Shown: positions 7,020-15,927, numbered from the stretch's first letter. The stretch: 29,797 nucleotides of DNA from Deltaproteobacteria bacterium (GCA_013286765.1 JABDFB010000017.1:1-29797), one strand, 5' to 3'. Notes: generated by a model not told the origin, from the sequence alone. Numbers and translations are program-made.

Positions 7020-8333
7020 ATGTCCGTTCGTTCCAGTTACAAAAAAACTGTTTATCCGAATAAGCTCACACTCATTACCGAACGAGTTTCTGGGCTGAAC
7101 GGATTAGCGTTAGGGGTCTGGATTAAAGCCGGAACGCGCCAGGAAAGTCCTCAGGCGCTCGGAATTTCTCATTATTTAGAACATATGCTCTTTAAAGGGA
7201 CCAAGAGCCGGACCGCCTTACAAATCGCTCGCGAAATCGATCAAGTCGGTGGGGAATTTAATGCATTTACGGCCAGGGAATATACGTGTTTTCATATTAC
7301 GTTACTAAACAAGAATTATGAATTAGGCTTAGATATTCTTTGTGATATCATTCTTAATTCTAGTTTCAAAAAAGATGAATTTGATCTGGAAAAGAAAGTT
7401 ATCCTCCAAGAAATCTCTATGGTTGATGAATCTCCGGAGGAGCTGGTTCATGATTTATTTTTTGAAACTGTTTTGCGGAATCACAGCCTCGGCAGGCCCA
7501 TTTTAGGAACTCAGCAGAGTATTCAAAAGATGCGAAGAACGCAGCTCGTAGATTTTTTTGTCCAACACTATCGCCCAGAGAAAATGGTAGTCTCAGTCGT
7601 AGGGGATATTTCACACGAAATGGTTTCTCGTAAGATCAAACCCTTAACCGGTAAAACCTGGCCAGGGCGCGCAAAGGCCTCTAGTGATGCAGGTGGTCAG
7701 CAAAAAAATAAAATGCCACGAGCTATTCCGAATCTGGAATCAGGGGTTTGGGTGGTACGACGTCCGACGGAACAGGTGCATTTAGTTTGGGGAAGTGTAG
7801 GGCCGCATTATACTTCGAACGAACGTTATGCGGCAGCCATACTAAATGTGTTCTTGGGCGCGGGGATGAGTTCGACTTTGTTTCAGGAAATTCGCGAAAA
7901 ACGCGGACTGGCTTATACAATCTATTCTGGTCTTTCACCGTTTACGGATACTGGAATGTTTACAGTTTATTCCGCCACTCATGCTAAGAATGTGGTCACT
8001 TGTCTGAAACTCATCGAAAAGTGCATTTCCAGAGTGAAGAAAAAAGAACTCTCAAAGAGGGAACTGAGGAATGTCCAGAATAACATCAAAGGGACGTTCC
8101 TGCTATCTGCCGATAATGTCGAGTCGCGGATGTCGAGACTAGCTATTAATGAGATTTTTCTCGGACGCTATTTATCCGGAGAGGAATTTTGCAAAGGGAT
8201 CGATCGAACGTCTGCGGATCAGATTCTGACTTTGGCGAATAAGATTTTTCGAGACTATCGCAGGCATATCCTAGTTATGGGCTCTAAACTTCCACAGAAA
8301 CTGGTTAGGCAAGTTCGAGCACTCGCACCTTAA
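7020..8333 (+). CDS. M16-family zinc protease (processing-peptidase type)
   Basis: The protein has 437 residues with the inverted zinc motif HYLEH at 51-55 and the distal ligand E131 (in LQEISMVDE), 76 residues later, the normal M16 spacing. The two-halved fold is visible: the catalytic half, then an inactive half beginning near VWVVRRPTEQVHLVWG, with the conserved LGAGMSSTLFQEIREKRGLAYTIYS block at about 279-302. The length matches the short, single-chain bacterial enzymes of the mitochondrial-processing-peptidase group. There is no signal peptide, so it is probably cytoplasmic, but substrates are unknown. In many bacteria an M16 gene directly follows pnp; here it is nearby but on the other strand and separated by rpoH. 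The ATG at 7020 has no clear ribosome-binding site. Confidence 0.92.
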   Translation: MSVRSSYKKTVYPNKLTLITERVSGLNGLALGVWIKAGTRQESPQALGISHYLEHMLFKGTKSRTALQIAREIDQVGGEFNAFTAREYTCFHITLLNKNYELGLDILCDIILNSSFKKDEFDLEKKVILQEISMVDESPEELVHDLFFETVLRNHSLGRPILGTQQSIQKMRRTQLVDFFVQHYRPEKMVVSVVGDISHEMVSRKIKPLTGKTWPGRAKASSDAGGQQKNKMPRAIPNLESGVWVVRRPTEQVHLVWGSVGPHYTSNERYAAAILNVFLGAGMSSTLFQEIREKRGLAYTIYSGLSPFTDTGMFTVYSATHAKNVVTCLKLIEKCISRVKKKELSKRELRNVQNNIKGTFLLSADNVESRMSRLAINEIFLGRYLSGEEFCKGIDRTSADQILTLANKIFRDYRRHILVMGSKLPQKLVRQVRALAP

Positions 8334-8337
8334 TTTT

Positions 8338-9072
8338 CTAGGAACTACCTTTTCTTTTTTTCCAAATGAAGAATCCGACGGCAGCCGCACCTGCTAGCAA
8401 AAGATATAGCATTGTGTCGTCTTTTTCAGCCTTCTTGGCCTTATTATCCGAGCCACCCTGTACTTGGAGGCCGGGAAAAATCGTATCGGTACTGAGATTG
8501 GCGGGGATCTGGGCATTCTGAAATAAATTTCCAGCTGCCGGAGCTACATTTATACCACCAGCTTTTCTAAAAGCTTTGAGCGTTCGGACCATATTCTCAA
8601 AGTCATCTAAGTACTGTTGGTATTTATCTTTGTGGATGGAATACGTTACCAGAATTCCAATGTCCTGTTTTACCGTCGCTAGATAGCGTGTATAAAATCC
8701 TGGAATTTCAGATTCCAGATGAAGAGCATCTACCCAGGGTTGACCATTCAGGTTCACTGTCTTGGCATATTTGGGCTCTGATTTTACTGATTTTCCTTGT
8801 ACGCTGGTATAAGTTTTAGCAGCCTTAAGATAAGTCAGATACTGATCGAGACTGTCTTGGTCTCCCTTAAGTTTGGCGGCGAGTACGATAATAGCTTCTT
8901 TCTTTTTGGATTCGTTAGTACTTTGGCAGACCCATTCCGCGCCTTCAAGGATACATTGCCACTGTGGCGGAAGTTCGAATTCAGCGAACTGGTTTGCAAA
9001 CCTTGCTGCAAATGCTGATTGAGACAAAATCAAGAAAAACAATAGAAACAAAGTTTTCATACACCGCGGCAT
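8338..9072 (-). CDS. Secreted protein with C-terminal membrane anchor, unknown function
   Basis: This 244-residue protein begins with a signal peptide (MPRCMKTLFLLFFLILSQ, cleavage after SAFA at 22). The ATG at 9072 is chosen because AAGGAG lies seven bases upstream; the second ATG at 9060 would give a tidier signal peptide. The body, about 23-165, has no motif I recognise: two cysteines close together (CILEGAEWVC), and repeated YL segments. A low-complexity linker (about 170-215) leads to a single hydrophobic segment (MLYLLLAGAAAVGFFIW) and a basic tail, KKRKGSS. The expected topology is periplasmic domain outside, short tail inside. The tail resembles protein-sorting C termini in outline, but I see no diagnostic tripeptide. 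It lies 27 bases downstream of an outer-membrane-type gene, probably in one operon, and is convergent with the M16 gene four bases away. Confidence 0.72.
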   Translation of the reverse strand: MPRCMKTLFLLFFLILSQSAFAARFANQFAEFELPPQWQCILEGAEWVCQSTNESKKKEAIIVLAAKLKGDQDSLDQYLTYLKAAKTYTSVQGKSVKSEPKYAKTVNLNGQPWVDALHLESEIPGFYTRYLATVKQDIGILVTYSIHKDKYQQYLDDFENMVRTLKAFRKAGGINVAPAAGNLFQNAQIPANLSTDTIFPGLQVQGGSDNKAKKAEKDDTMLYLLLAGAAAVGFFIWKKRKGSS

Positions 9073-9099
9073 CTCTCGCTCCTTGAGACTTTATTGAGA

Positions 9100-10092
9100 C
9101 TAACTATTTGGCCGTTTAGCTATAAATCCTTCATCTATCCACAAATTATCGTAGTATTCTTTTATTTCGAGCACGGCCCTATCATTTTTTACGCTCAGCA
9201 CTTCCCCTCGAGCAATGGGGTCAGATCCTGGATTCTCATCTCTTGCGGGGAGTGAAAAAATATCAAAAATCTGTCCCATCTCTATTCCATCTTGGCTTCC
9301 TTTGTCGATCTTGACAAGATTTAATCGATCGTTCGCAGCTAATACTCTGGATTCTAGTAGAAATTTTATTCGGGATACACCTTGCGTGGGGGACTCTGTA
9401 AAGGTCTCTCCAGCCGATTTGCCCAAATTAAGATGCATCGTCGCTGCGAAAGTTCGACCTTCCAAAATTCCTTGGCTCGCAGAAATCGAAAAATCGACTT
9501 CTGCAGAGAGTTGATAACCGACAAGGGCCCTGAGTTGGAGATCGGAAAATTGGTTTCGTAAAGAAACAAAACCCGAAAGTGAATAAAAATAGCCGGAATG
9601 GTAGTAGATCAGGCTGCCTGTTGAGAGAATAGAGTCTAGTGTCAGGCCTGCTCCCAGGTTTGCCTCCCATTCTGTTGCAAAGGCCGGGAAATGAGAAAAT
9701 GCGCCGACAGAAAAGTTTGTTGAGTTCGGAAAGTCCAGCTGAATTTGCAAATCCGTGTCAGGTAAGATGCGGTATGCCAAACCGACAGTTTTGTCATCGC
9801 TTTTCTCAGTAAGCCGGGAATGGTTCCACTGCGAGCTCAGTTTACCAAAGAGAGTGAGTGGAACAAACAATCGCTTTCGAATCCAAATATCGGTCTGGAC
9901 CTGTTCCCCGTCGAATGGTTTAGCCGTTGCCTTCGGTTGATAAGTAAGTTGACTGAGCTGAAGCTGAGTCGGCGAATGGGCTTGATATTGACTTTCCCAG
10001 GGGCTGAGCGAAGCGTGCAAAGACTGCGTCCCAAAAAAAGCCATTAAAAAGAAAACTGAAAAAGTTGAGATGACTCGCTGGAGATAACGCAT
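9100..10092 (-). CDS. Outer-membrane barrel-like protein with C-terminal beta domain
   Basis: The 330-residue protein has a signal peptide (MRYLQRVISTFSVFFLMAFF, cleavage near SLHA at 27). Residues about 55-235 alternate in the manner of barrel strands (DIWIRKRLFVPLTLFGKL, VGLAYRI, LQIQLDFP, SLIYYHSGYFYSLSGFVSLR, LQLRALVGYQLS, FAATMHLNLG). The last 90 residues form a separate domain: RVLAANDRLNLVKIDKGSQDG, GQIFDIFSLP, ARGEVLSVKNDRAVLEI. This pattern (value fixed by binding, 'G..G' turn, then a strand ending in an acidic residue) recalls the small beta domains at the C terminus of FlgT-like and CsgG-associated periplasmic proteins. That likeness is weak and no function follows from it. The domain order, barrel then soluble domain, suggests a surface protein with a periplasmic tail. 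It heads a likely two-gene operon. Confidence 0.65.
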   Translation of the reverse strand: MRYLQRVISTFSVFFLMAFFGTQSLHASLSPWESQYQAHSPTQLQLSQLTYQPKATAKPFDGEQVQTDIWIRKRLFVPLTLFGKLSSQWNHSRLTEKSDDKTVGLAYRILPDTDLQIQLDFPNSTNFSVGAFSHFPAFATEWEANLGAGLTLDSILSTGSLIYYHSGYFYSLSGFVSLRNQFSDLQLRALVGYQLSAEVDFSISASQGILEGRTFAATMHLNLGKSAGETFTESPTQGVSRIKFLLESRVLAANDRLNLVKIDKGSQDGIEMGQIFDIFSLPARDENPGSDPIARGEVLSVKNDRAVLEIKEYYDNLWIDEGFIAKRPNS

Positions 10093-10236
10093 TTCGACCA
10101 GCTATTGCATAGCTCCTGGGAAGTTGGAAGATGCATCCCGTAAGAAATTTTATTGACGCTTGCGTAGGGCTTTGGAAGCGGTGTAGGCTAATGCTGTCGC
10201 GGATACCACAATACCCGTTTAGCTAAGGAAAACTCT

Positions 10237-12531
10237 ATGTCAATTTATACAGAGTCCCTCGAGTATCACTCTAAAGGACGAAAAGGTAAAATCGAAGTCG
10301 TTCCCTCCAAGCCAGTTGGTACGCAAAAGGACCTTTCTTTGGCTTATTCTCCTGGAGTCGCGGAACCTTGTCGGATGATTGCCGAAAAAGAAGACCAAGT
10401 TTACGAATACACGGCGAAGGGTAATTTGGTTGCAGTGGTTTCAAATGGAACTGCCGTATTAGGTCTGGGTGACATTGGCCCATTGGCAGCCAAGCCAGTA
10501 ATGGAAGGGAAGGGCATTCTATTTAAGAAATTTGCCGATATTGATGTCTTTGATATCGAGCTCAACGCTAAGAACCCTGACGATGTGATTCGCGCTTGTG
10601 AATTTTTGGAGCCCACTTTTGGTGGAATTAATCTCGAAGACATCAAAGCTCCTGAGTGTTTTTACATCGAAGAGGAACTGCGAAAACGGCTCAAAATTCC
10701 GGTGTTCCACGACGACCAACATGGTACTGCCGTAATCAGTGGTGCAGCATTTTTGAATGCGCTGGAAATTATCGGCAAGAAAATTGATTCCGTCAAAGTG
10801 GTTTTCTGTGGTGGGGGAGCTGCTGCCATTGCCTGCGCTGAACTGTACACTCGACTCGGAGTTCTCCGGGAAAATATTATGATGGCGGACTCAAAAGGGG
10901 TGATTTACAAGGGCCGCAAAGAGGGCATGAATCCCTATAAAGAGCGATTCGCTGTTGATACGAATAAGCGAACTGTAGGGGAGGCCTTAGAAGGTGCTGA
11001 TGCTTTTATTGGAGTCTCTGTTAAAGACGGGATTTCAATCGATATGGTCAAAAAGATGGCGAAGGACCCCATTGTTTTTGCAATGGCAAACCCAGATCCA
11101 GAAGTATTGCCTGAAGAGGTGGTGAGGGTTCGGCCGGATGCGATTATGGCCACCGGGCGATCGGATTATCCGAATCAAGTAAACAATGTCCTGGGTTTTC
11201 CCTTTATTTTTAGAGGAGCGCTGGATACACGAGCGACTGCCATTAATGAAGACATGAAAATGGCAGCGGTTCGAGCTCTGGCGCAATTGGCGAAGCAGGA
11301 AGTTCCGGAAAGTGTGTCGCGGGCGTATGGAGGCCAACAATTTCGGTTTGGTCGAGAGTATCTCATTCCTAAGCCATTTGATCATAGAGCTTTGCTCTGG
11401 GTTGCACCCGCGGTTGCGGAAGCCGCCGTTAAGTCTGGCGTTGCTCGGAAAAAACTGGATATCGAAAAGTACCGAGACGATCTCGAGACATTATTGGGTT
11501 CGTCCTACATGGTTATGCGAGGCATTAAGAATCGGGTTCGTACTGGCGCATCAGCATCGAAGTCGAAGGTTACTATTGCCTTTCCTGAGGGAGAGCATCC
11601 GAAAATTCTGAGTGCCGCTCATGTTATTCGTGAAGAGGGAATTGCGGAACCCATTCTGGTTGGAAATATCGATGCAATCCAAAGAAGGATTAAGGAGCTC
11701 TCGTTGGAGGATCAGCTTAAGGGTGTGCAGATGATCCGACCATCTACTAGTCCAAAACTGGAAGAATATGCGCAGAGGTATTTCGAGAAACGCCAACGCA
11801 AAGGAACAACTCTAGCGGTAGCGCGCCAGCTGATGAAGCAAAATAATTACTACGGCGCGATGATGGTGGAACAGGGGCATGCCGATGGCCTTTTGAATGG
11901 AATTTCGCAAAGCTATCCAGAAACGCTTAAACCTGCGATTCAAACCATTGGTGTCAAATCGGGTTCGCGCTTAGCGGGAATTTACATGATGGTTTTGAAG
12001 CGCAGGGTTCTTTGGTTCGCTGATACTACAGTGAATATTGAGCCGGATGCGCAAGAGCTTGCGGATATTGCTATCCAGACTTCTGAACTAGCGCGCCGAT
12101 TTATGGCTGAAGAGCCACGGGTGGCAATGCTTTCCTTTTCAAATTTTGGTTCGAATGAACACCCGTACGCCAGGAAAGTGAGAGAAGCTGTAGCGATTGT
12201 GAAGAAGCGATGGCCTGATCTTATTATTGACGGCGAAATGCAAGCCGATACCGCAGTGCGTCCGGAAATCTCGTTAGAAAGTTTCCCGTTTAACCAGGTT
12301 CCTGGAAACGCAAACATTCTCATATTCCCTGACCTACAGTCTGGAAATATTGCCTATAAGCTCTTAGCAAGACTGGCCTCGGCGACAGCTATTGGCCCAA
12401 TTCTAGTTGGAATGAATAAACCAGTCTTTGTTTTGCAGCAGAACTCTGATGTAAATGATGTCGTCAATATGGCCGCAATCACAGCGATGGAAATTCATTT
12501 AAGAAGGGAAGTAATACATGCCAGCGTCTAA
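10237..12531 (+). CDS. maeB: NADP-dependent malic enzyme with C-terminal phosphotransacetylase-like domain
   Basis: The enzyme converts malate and NADP+ to pyruvate, CO2 and NADPH in the cytoplasm. It has 764 residues, the length of the fused MaeB class. Residues about 1-430 are the malic-enzyme part: [10 protein letters not shown] (tyrosine region), [17 protein letters not shown] with the catalytic lysine, [15 protein letters not shown] and [11 protein letters not shown] for metal binding, and the Rossmann motif [15 protein letters not shown]. Residues about 440-764 match a phosphotransacetylase fold ([20 protein letters not shown] near 448, then [19 protein letters not shown] near 704). In E. 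coli MaeB this domain has no transacetylase activity but binds acetyl-CoA as an inhibitor; the same role is likely here. The start follows AAGGA at the right distance. ridA begins inside its last 14 bases. Confidence 0.96.
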   Translation: MSIYTESLEYHSKGRKGKIEVVPSKPVGTQKDLSLAYSPGVAEPCRMIAEKEDQVYEYTAKGNLVAVVSNGTAVLGLGDIGPLAAKPVMEGKGILFKKFADIDVFDIELNAKNPDDVIRACEFLEPTFGGINLEDIKAPECFYIEEELRKRLKIPVFHDDQHGTAVISGAAFLNALEIIGKKIDSVKVVFCGGGAAAIACAELYTRLGVLRENIMMADSKGVIYKGRKEGMNPYKERFAVDTNKRTVGEALEGADAFIGVSVKDGISIDMVKKMAKDPIVFAMANPDPEVLPEEVVRVRPDAIMATGRSDYPNQVNNVLGFPFIFRGALDTRATAINEDMKMAAVRALAQLAKQEVPESVSRAYGGQQFRFGREYLIPKPFDHRALLWVAPAVAEAAVKSGVARKKLDIEKYRDDLETLLGSSYMVMRGIKNRVRTGASASKSKVTIAFPEGEHPKILSAAHVIREEGIAEPILVGNIDAIQRRIKELSLEDQLKGVQMIRPSTSPKLEEYAQRYFEKRQRKGTTLAVARQLMKQNNYYGAMMVEQGHADGLLNGISQSYPETLKPAIQTIGVKSGSRLAGIYMMVLKRRVLWFADTTVNIEPDAQELADIAIQTSELARRFMAEEPRVAMLSFSNFGSNEHPYARKVREAVAIVKKRWPDLIIDGEMQADTAVRPEISLESFPFNQVPGNANILIFPDLQSGNIAYKLLARLASATAIGPILVGMNKPVFVLQQNSDVNDVVNMAAITAMEIHLRREVIHASV

Positions 12532-12910
12532 TCAAAAGAAAGTAATTCTGACTGCCGAAGCGCCTCAACCGATTGGTCCATATAGTCAGGCTGTTCAGGT
12601 CGGAAATTTTGTTTTTTGCTCTGGTCAGGTCGGGATAGATCCCAAAACTGGCCAGGTCGCGTCATCCGACGTAGTTGGGCAAGCTGCACAAGTCATGAAG
12701 AACGTGAAAGCCGTGCTAGACAAAGCAGGTTGTAATTGGGATTCGGTAGTGAAGACCACGATCTTCTTGAAGTCGATGAATGATTTTTCGGCTGTGAATG
12801 AAGTCTACGCTACGCATTTCAAGGGAGCTCCACCTGCAAGATCGACTGTAGAAGTAAGCCGACTTCCGAAGGATGTATTGGTCGAAATTGAAGTAATCGC
12901 CGCGTTCTGA
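12518..12910 (+). CDS. ridA: RidA-family reactive imine/enamine deaminase
   Basis: RidA hydrolyses 2-aminoacrylate and related imines released by PLP enzymes, so protecting other PLP enzymes from damage. The 130-residue length is exact for the family. The signature is complete: IGPYSQAVQVGNFVFCSGQ near the start, then the arginine in PPARSTVEVSRLP (catalytic Arg105 in E. coli), and E in VLVEIEVIA (Glu120). A GGGAAG ribosome-binding site precedes the ATG inside maeB, which it overlaps by 14 bases, so the two are translated from one message. A functional link with malic enzyme is not obvious. A short hairpin with four T residues follows directly. Confidence 0.93.
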   Translation: MPASNQKKVILTAEAPQPIGPYSQAVQVGNFVFCSGQVGIDPKTGQVASSDVVGQAAQVMKNVKAVLDKAGCNWDSVVKTTIFLKSMNDFSAVNEVYATHFKGAPPARSTVEVSRLPKDVLVEIEVIAAF

Positions 12911-12928
12911 ACCCACGACGGTTCTTTT
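12909..12928 (+). terminator. Weak intrinsic terminator after maeB-ridA
   Basis: The last base of the ridA stop begins a 5-bp stem (GAACC at 12909-12913, GGTTC at 12920-12924) followed by TTTT. The stem and the T-tract are both short, so only partial termination is likely. The rest of the gap to 13020 holds another 5-bp hairpin (CGCGA/TCGCG) near 12950 and nothing else I can identify. Confidence 0.35.
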
Positions 12929-13020
12929 GGCCATAATAAGTGAACGCGAAACAATGTCTCGCGTCTCGCCTAATGTAAATCATTCGTTTTGGTAAGCTTG
13001 AGATTTCATAAATAAATTTT

Positions 13021-14859
13021 GTGATATTATTGTACTCAATGCGGATACTAAATATCACTTTGCGGTGTTTTACCATTATGTCAATAGCCGTTGGCCTGGA
13101 GGCGACTCCTTCTTTAGGGAACCCTGATGAGACTCCTAACAAGTGCAGTTCTGGTGCGCACCCACTTGTTACCGCCGCAAAACGGATGAGTGAAAAGTTG
13201 ATCGAGCTGAAAAATCAGTTGGAGAATGAACCGTTAGATGGAAGCCAGGTACCCTGGGTGAAAACCTCATGGGGCAGGAATAGTAAAAGAATGCTCGAGG
13301 GGCAAGTCCAAGAAGCAATAGAATTAGCAGATGACATCTTGGGACCTCAGAATCGTAAGGGAGAAAAGCTCTCAGATTGTTTACACCGGATACATGGCAC
13401 CTACCTAAAACTCCGTCAAGCAGAGCGGGATATACACTCAAGAACCTATTTCCAGCTCTTACGACGTCGAAACAGTCGAAATAGAAGAAATGCAAGTTTC
13501 AGCGAAGGCACGCGGCAGAGAGTCCGTACGGATGATGAAGAGCAGAGACTACGCCAGAAGGACAAGAACGAAAGGGGAGTGGCTGTAGCAAAAGTGGAAA
13601 GACGAAAATCTAGCCCAGACATGTTGGGAAACGGACACTTGGCCCAACGCTTTTCACACGAACATCTTGGGAGTAATCACTCGAAACACAAACATGCAAA
13701 GCATGAACCCTTGAAAAAAGATAACCAGAGTGGAGAGTGTCCCGATGTTTCGCTGGTGGCTGAAGGCCACAGCATGGCAAATATTCCGATTAAACATCAG
13801 GGTGGAGAAAGCATTTGTGCCTCCATTGTCGCTTCTGATCTCATCGATGCCTATCGCACTTCGCATCCAGAGAAATTTGGTTCGGACTTTCGTCCCACCT
13901 CTGCCCTGGTTCTTGCCTTCGAACATGAACGAAAGAGAAATTCGGAATATTTGGAATTCCACAAAGAAGATCTCAAGACAATAGATGCAAATATACAGAA
14001 CTTGGAGGGGAAGATCGCTAGTTTACCCAAAAACTCGGAAGAACAGGACGATCTTCTATTGAAGCTGAGAGTTGCCCGTGCGATTAAGGCCCTTCCCGAC
14101 GCAAAAAATAATGTTCTCAAACAAAATGCGCTTATTGATGAGGTTCTCAGCGGAGCTAAAGAAAATGGCGTATGCCTTGAAGGGGAAGACTTAAAAAAGG
14201 GTGTGCAGGTCCCAGTCAAGCGCAATATTACTAATTATTTAGACCTTCTTTATGGTGGGAGTCCGAAAAGAAGCTCGCGAGTGGACCTCTTTTTATCGCC
14301 CATATCGGAACAGACCACGGAAGCACAGTGTATTTATGATGAATTTAACCAGCGCGGTTTGCCGGTAGAGGCTGGCCGTTTATACAAAATAGTTGAGTCA
14401 GCGCGTAAGAAAGGGAAGACGCAGTTTGCTTTTAACGTCTTAGATCAGATTGCTTCAACATGCCAAGGGGAGAATCGAGCAATGCTCAGCGCACTTCCTA
14501 ATCCTGTAAAAAAGGAGTTGAGCTCCCCCCTTGCCCTAAAGGAATTTGCTAAACAACATTTTAATAACCCACATTTGAAGACACAGCCTTTTGCTCTTTC
14601 CATATGCAACGGTGTTGTTGAACACGGTAGGTCTTACAAAGGTGTCACGGATGTTAATGGTAAGCGCCATTGTCGAAATTCGGACACACATGGGGTGACA
14701 GTCATTGGGATTACCAACGATTGTAAGCTAAAAGTTCGAAATTCCCACGGAGGCTGTGGAGTTTGGTGGGAGAACTGCCAGAACGGTGTAATGGAGATAC
14801 CATGGGATGCACTCGGAGATAATTCCGTTCGTGCGACGTACCTAGAGGATCAGAATTAA
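13021..14859 (+). CDS. Secreted papain-like (C1-type) cysteine protease with basic N-terminal region and large insertion
   Basis: The 612-residue protein shows a papain catalytic set in order. Q260 and C266 lie in HQGGESICASIVASDLIDAY (Q-x5-C, as Gln19/Cys25 of papain). H557 lies in THGVTVIGI, and N574 in VRNSHGGCGVWW (17 residues after the His; papain has 16). The N terminus is a signal peptide, best read from the ATG at 13039 (MRILNITLRCFTIMSIAVG); the GTG at 13021 adds six residues. Residues 60-250 are charged, helical and unlike any family I know: LRRRNSRNRRN, RLRQKDKNER, then a His-rich HSKHKHAKHEP. Between Cys and His there are 290 residues against 134 in papain. This insertion is mostly helical, with a coiled-coil stretch (DLKTIDANIQNLEGKI). 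The charged N-terminal part may be a propeptide. Substrate and secretion route are unknown. Confidence 0.75.
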   Translation: MILLYSMRILNITLRCFTIMSIAVGLEATPSLGNPDETPNKCSSGAHPLVTAAKRMSEKLIELKNQLENEPLDGSQVPWVKTSWGRNSKRMLEGQVQEAIELADDILGPQNRKGEKLSDCLHRIHGTYLKLRQAERDIHSRTYFQLLRRRNSRNRRNASFSEGTRQRVRTDDEEQRLRQKDKNERGVAVAKVERRKSSPDMLGNGHLAQRFSHEHLGSNHSKHKHAKHEPLKKDNQSGECPDVSLVAEGHSMANIPIKHQGGESICASIVASDLIDAYRTSHPEKFGSDFRPTSALVLAFEHERKRNSEYLEFHKEDLKTIDANIQNLEGKIASLPKNSEEQDDLLLKLRVARAIKALPDAKNNVLKQNALIDEVLSGAKENGVCLEGEDLKKGVQVPVKRNITNYLDLLYGGSPKRSSRVDLFLSPISEQTTEAQCIYDEFNQRGLPVEAGRLYKIVESARKKGKTQFAFNVLDQIASTCQGENRAMLSALPNPVKKELSSPLALKEFAKQHFNNPHLKTQPFALSICNGVVEHGRSYKGVTDVNGKRHCRNSDTHGVTVIGITNDCKLKVRNSHGGCGVWWENCQNGVMEIPWDALGDNSVRATYLEDQN

Positions 14860-14891
14860 ATCGACGATTTCCCCACGTTGATCTTTTAAAG

Positions 14892-15572
14892 TTATGCTTT
14901 CCAAAAATAACTGTAATAGACCCATTTTAGGTATTCCAACATTGTGACTCGGATCCCATTACCCTCTGAGCGCCAATTTTCGCGGTTGAATGGTTCCTGG
15001 GAGATCGATAATGTTTCAAACCGCAGCTGGGTTTGAGCATGGTGAAGTACATGGCGAAAAATAAACTGTGCCCTTCTCATATGGTAGCTCGACGTTACCA
15101 ATAAGACTTTATTCCAATGGCGCTCTGATGCATAACGCAACAACCATCGGGCATTTGCTTCTGTATTCAGGCTCTCTTTTTCAATAATAATGTGATCGAA
15201 TTTGATCTTCTTCAAAACCAATGGATGTAACTGTCTAGCTAAGTCGTGCCAGCTCGTTTGTGGACCCACGCCCGAAAGATATAAGATCGGGACGGGCGGG
15301 GCGCTTGGGTCTTCCTTCTGTGTAAGCTGCCAGTAACGAAACCACAAGTCTCCAGCGGCAGCAATGCGCCCTTTACCACCAGCGAGAACAACGATGGCGT
15401 CCACTTGTGGGAGATTTTGATAGTCGACTGAATCCCGGTAGTGATAGACGTCGCCTGCGGTTATAAAGGCGAAAATCAGAATTCCAATGATCATCCCAAA
15501 CCCGATGAGACAGAGATTTCCAATAAGATTTCGCAGGGTTTGGAAATTGGAGGACTCTTTGAGCTTCGTCAT
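14892..15572 (-). CDS. YdcF/SanA-like (DUF218) membrane-anchored protein
   Basis: This 226-residue protein has one N-terminal membrane helix (CLIGFGMIIGILIFAFITA, about 20-38) and a periplasmic or cytoplasmic DUF218 domain. The domain motifs are in order: VDAIVVLAGGKGRIAAAGDLW near 57-77, LSGVGP near 98, IEKESLNTEANARWL near 130-144, and KVLLVTSSYHMRRAQFIF near 155-172. Family members (SanA, ElyC, YdcF) are tied to envelope integrity or to nucleotide or SAM binding, but the reaction is not established. It is convergent with the protease gene, 32 bases away. Upstream, the leader at 15602-15653 holds an imperfect 12-base inverted repeat (10 of 12) around a small hairpin. Confidence 0.82.
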   Translation of the reverse strand: MTKLKESSNFQTLRNLIGNLCLIGFGMIIGILIFAFITAGDVYHYRDSVDYQNLPQVDAIVVLAGGKGRIAAAGDLWFRYWQLTQKEDPSAPPVPILYLSGVGPQTSWHDLARQLHPLVLKKIKFDHIIIEKESLNTEANARWLLRYASERHWNKVLLVTSSYHMRRAQFIFRHVLHHAQTQLRFETLSISQEPFNRENWRSEGNGIRVTMLEYLKWVYYSYFWKA

Positions 15573-15688
15573 GGATCATCTCTTATAGCAAATCTTATCA
15601 TGGGTGTTTCTGGGTATTTCCTGGTATTTTTTGGATTTTATCCAGACTCACCCGCAATACCTGCCATTTACGGCGGGGATATAAGGCG
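15573..15688. other. Divergent spacer with imperfect inverted repeat
   Basis: This is the promoter-side part of the gap between the YdcF-like gene (minus) and rpmB (plus). It holds GGGTGTTTCTGG at 15602-15613 against CCAGACTCACCC at 15642-15653, ten of twelve bases complementary, enclosing the small hairpin TGGAT-TTT-ATCCA at 15632-15644. On the minus strand a CTATAAGAG near 15590 could be the -10 box of the YdcF-like gene. Confidence 0.35.
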
Positions 15689-15717
15689 TTGACAGCGAAG
15701 TGGTCAGGGTGTATCGA
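15689..15717 (+). promoter_or_regulatory. Sigma-70-type promoter for the rpmB leader
   Basis: TTGACA at 15689-15694 is a perfect -35 box. After exactly 17 bases, TATCGA at 15712-15717 is a moderate -10 box. Transcription would begin near 15724 and give a leader of about 200 bases before rpmB. Confidence 0.55.
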
Positions 15718-15723
15718 TGAATC

Positions 15724-15912
15724 TTTGATACTAGGAACGATCGATTCGTTTTGGCAGCCGTGGGTAATGACCATAGCTGTGCAACTCTCGAAAGGGGATT
15801 CGAGAGCGATTCGGACGTGAATCGCACATAAGTGAAATCCTCTTGTTTTTACAAGAGGAGGACGTCAAACCTTGCAAAAGGTAAAGGATTCCAGTAAGTT
15901 CCGGACTTAAGA
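15724..15912 (+). ncRNA. Candidate structured leader RNA upstream of rpmB
   Basis: Between the promoter and rpmB the DNA is packed with hairpins that follow each other with almost no spacing: 15754-15780 (GCAGC/GCTGT with inner TGG/CCA), 15785-15806 (8-bp stem CTCTCGAA), 15806-15825 (7-bp stem GCGATTC, loop GGACGT), 15839-15858 (8-bp stem CCTCTTGT, loop TTTT), 15869-15882 (ACCTT, loop GCAA) and 15895-15909 (TAAGT/ACTTA). AATCC before the fourth hairpin also matches GGATT at 15887-15891, which would close the fourth and fifth hairpins into one multibranch unit. I do not recognise a known RNA class. It may be a cis-regulatory leader, for example for L28 autoregulation, or a separate small RNA. 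Confidence 0.45.
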
Positions 15913-15927
15913 GAAAAGGATTTTTTT

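Noticed and set aside
15695..15760. Possible tRNA-like region before rpmB
   Set aside because: The D-loop-like and T-loop-like strings do not join to a 7-bp acceptor stem, and the would-be anticodon loop is 11 bases long.
15820..15885. Segment resembling a c-di-GMP (GEMM-I) riboswitch, with CGCACA, GAAATCC, hairpin, GGACGTCAAACC
   Set aside because: The outline is similar, but the GNRA loop of the first hairpin is TTTT here and the second-half tetraloop receptor and long P3 stem are missing. Without these the class cannot be claimed.
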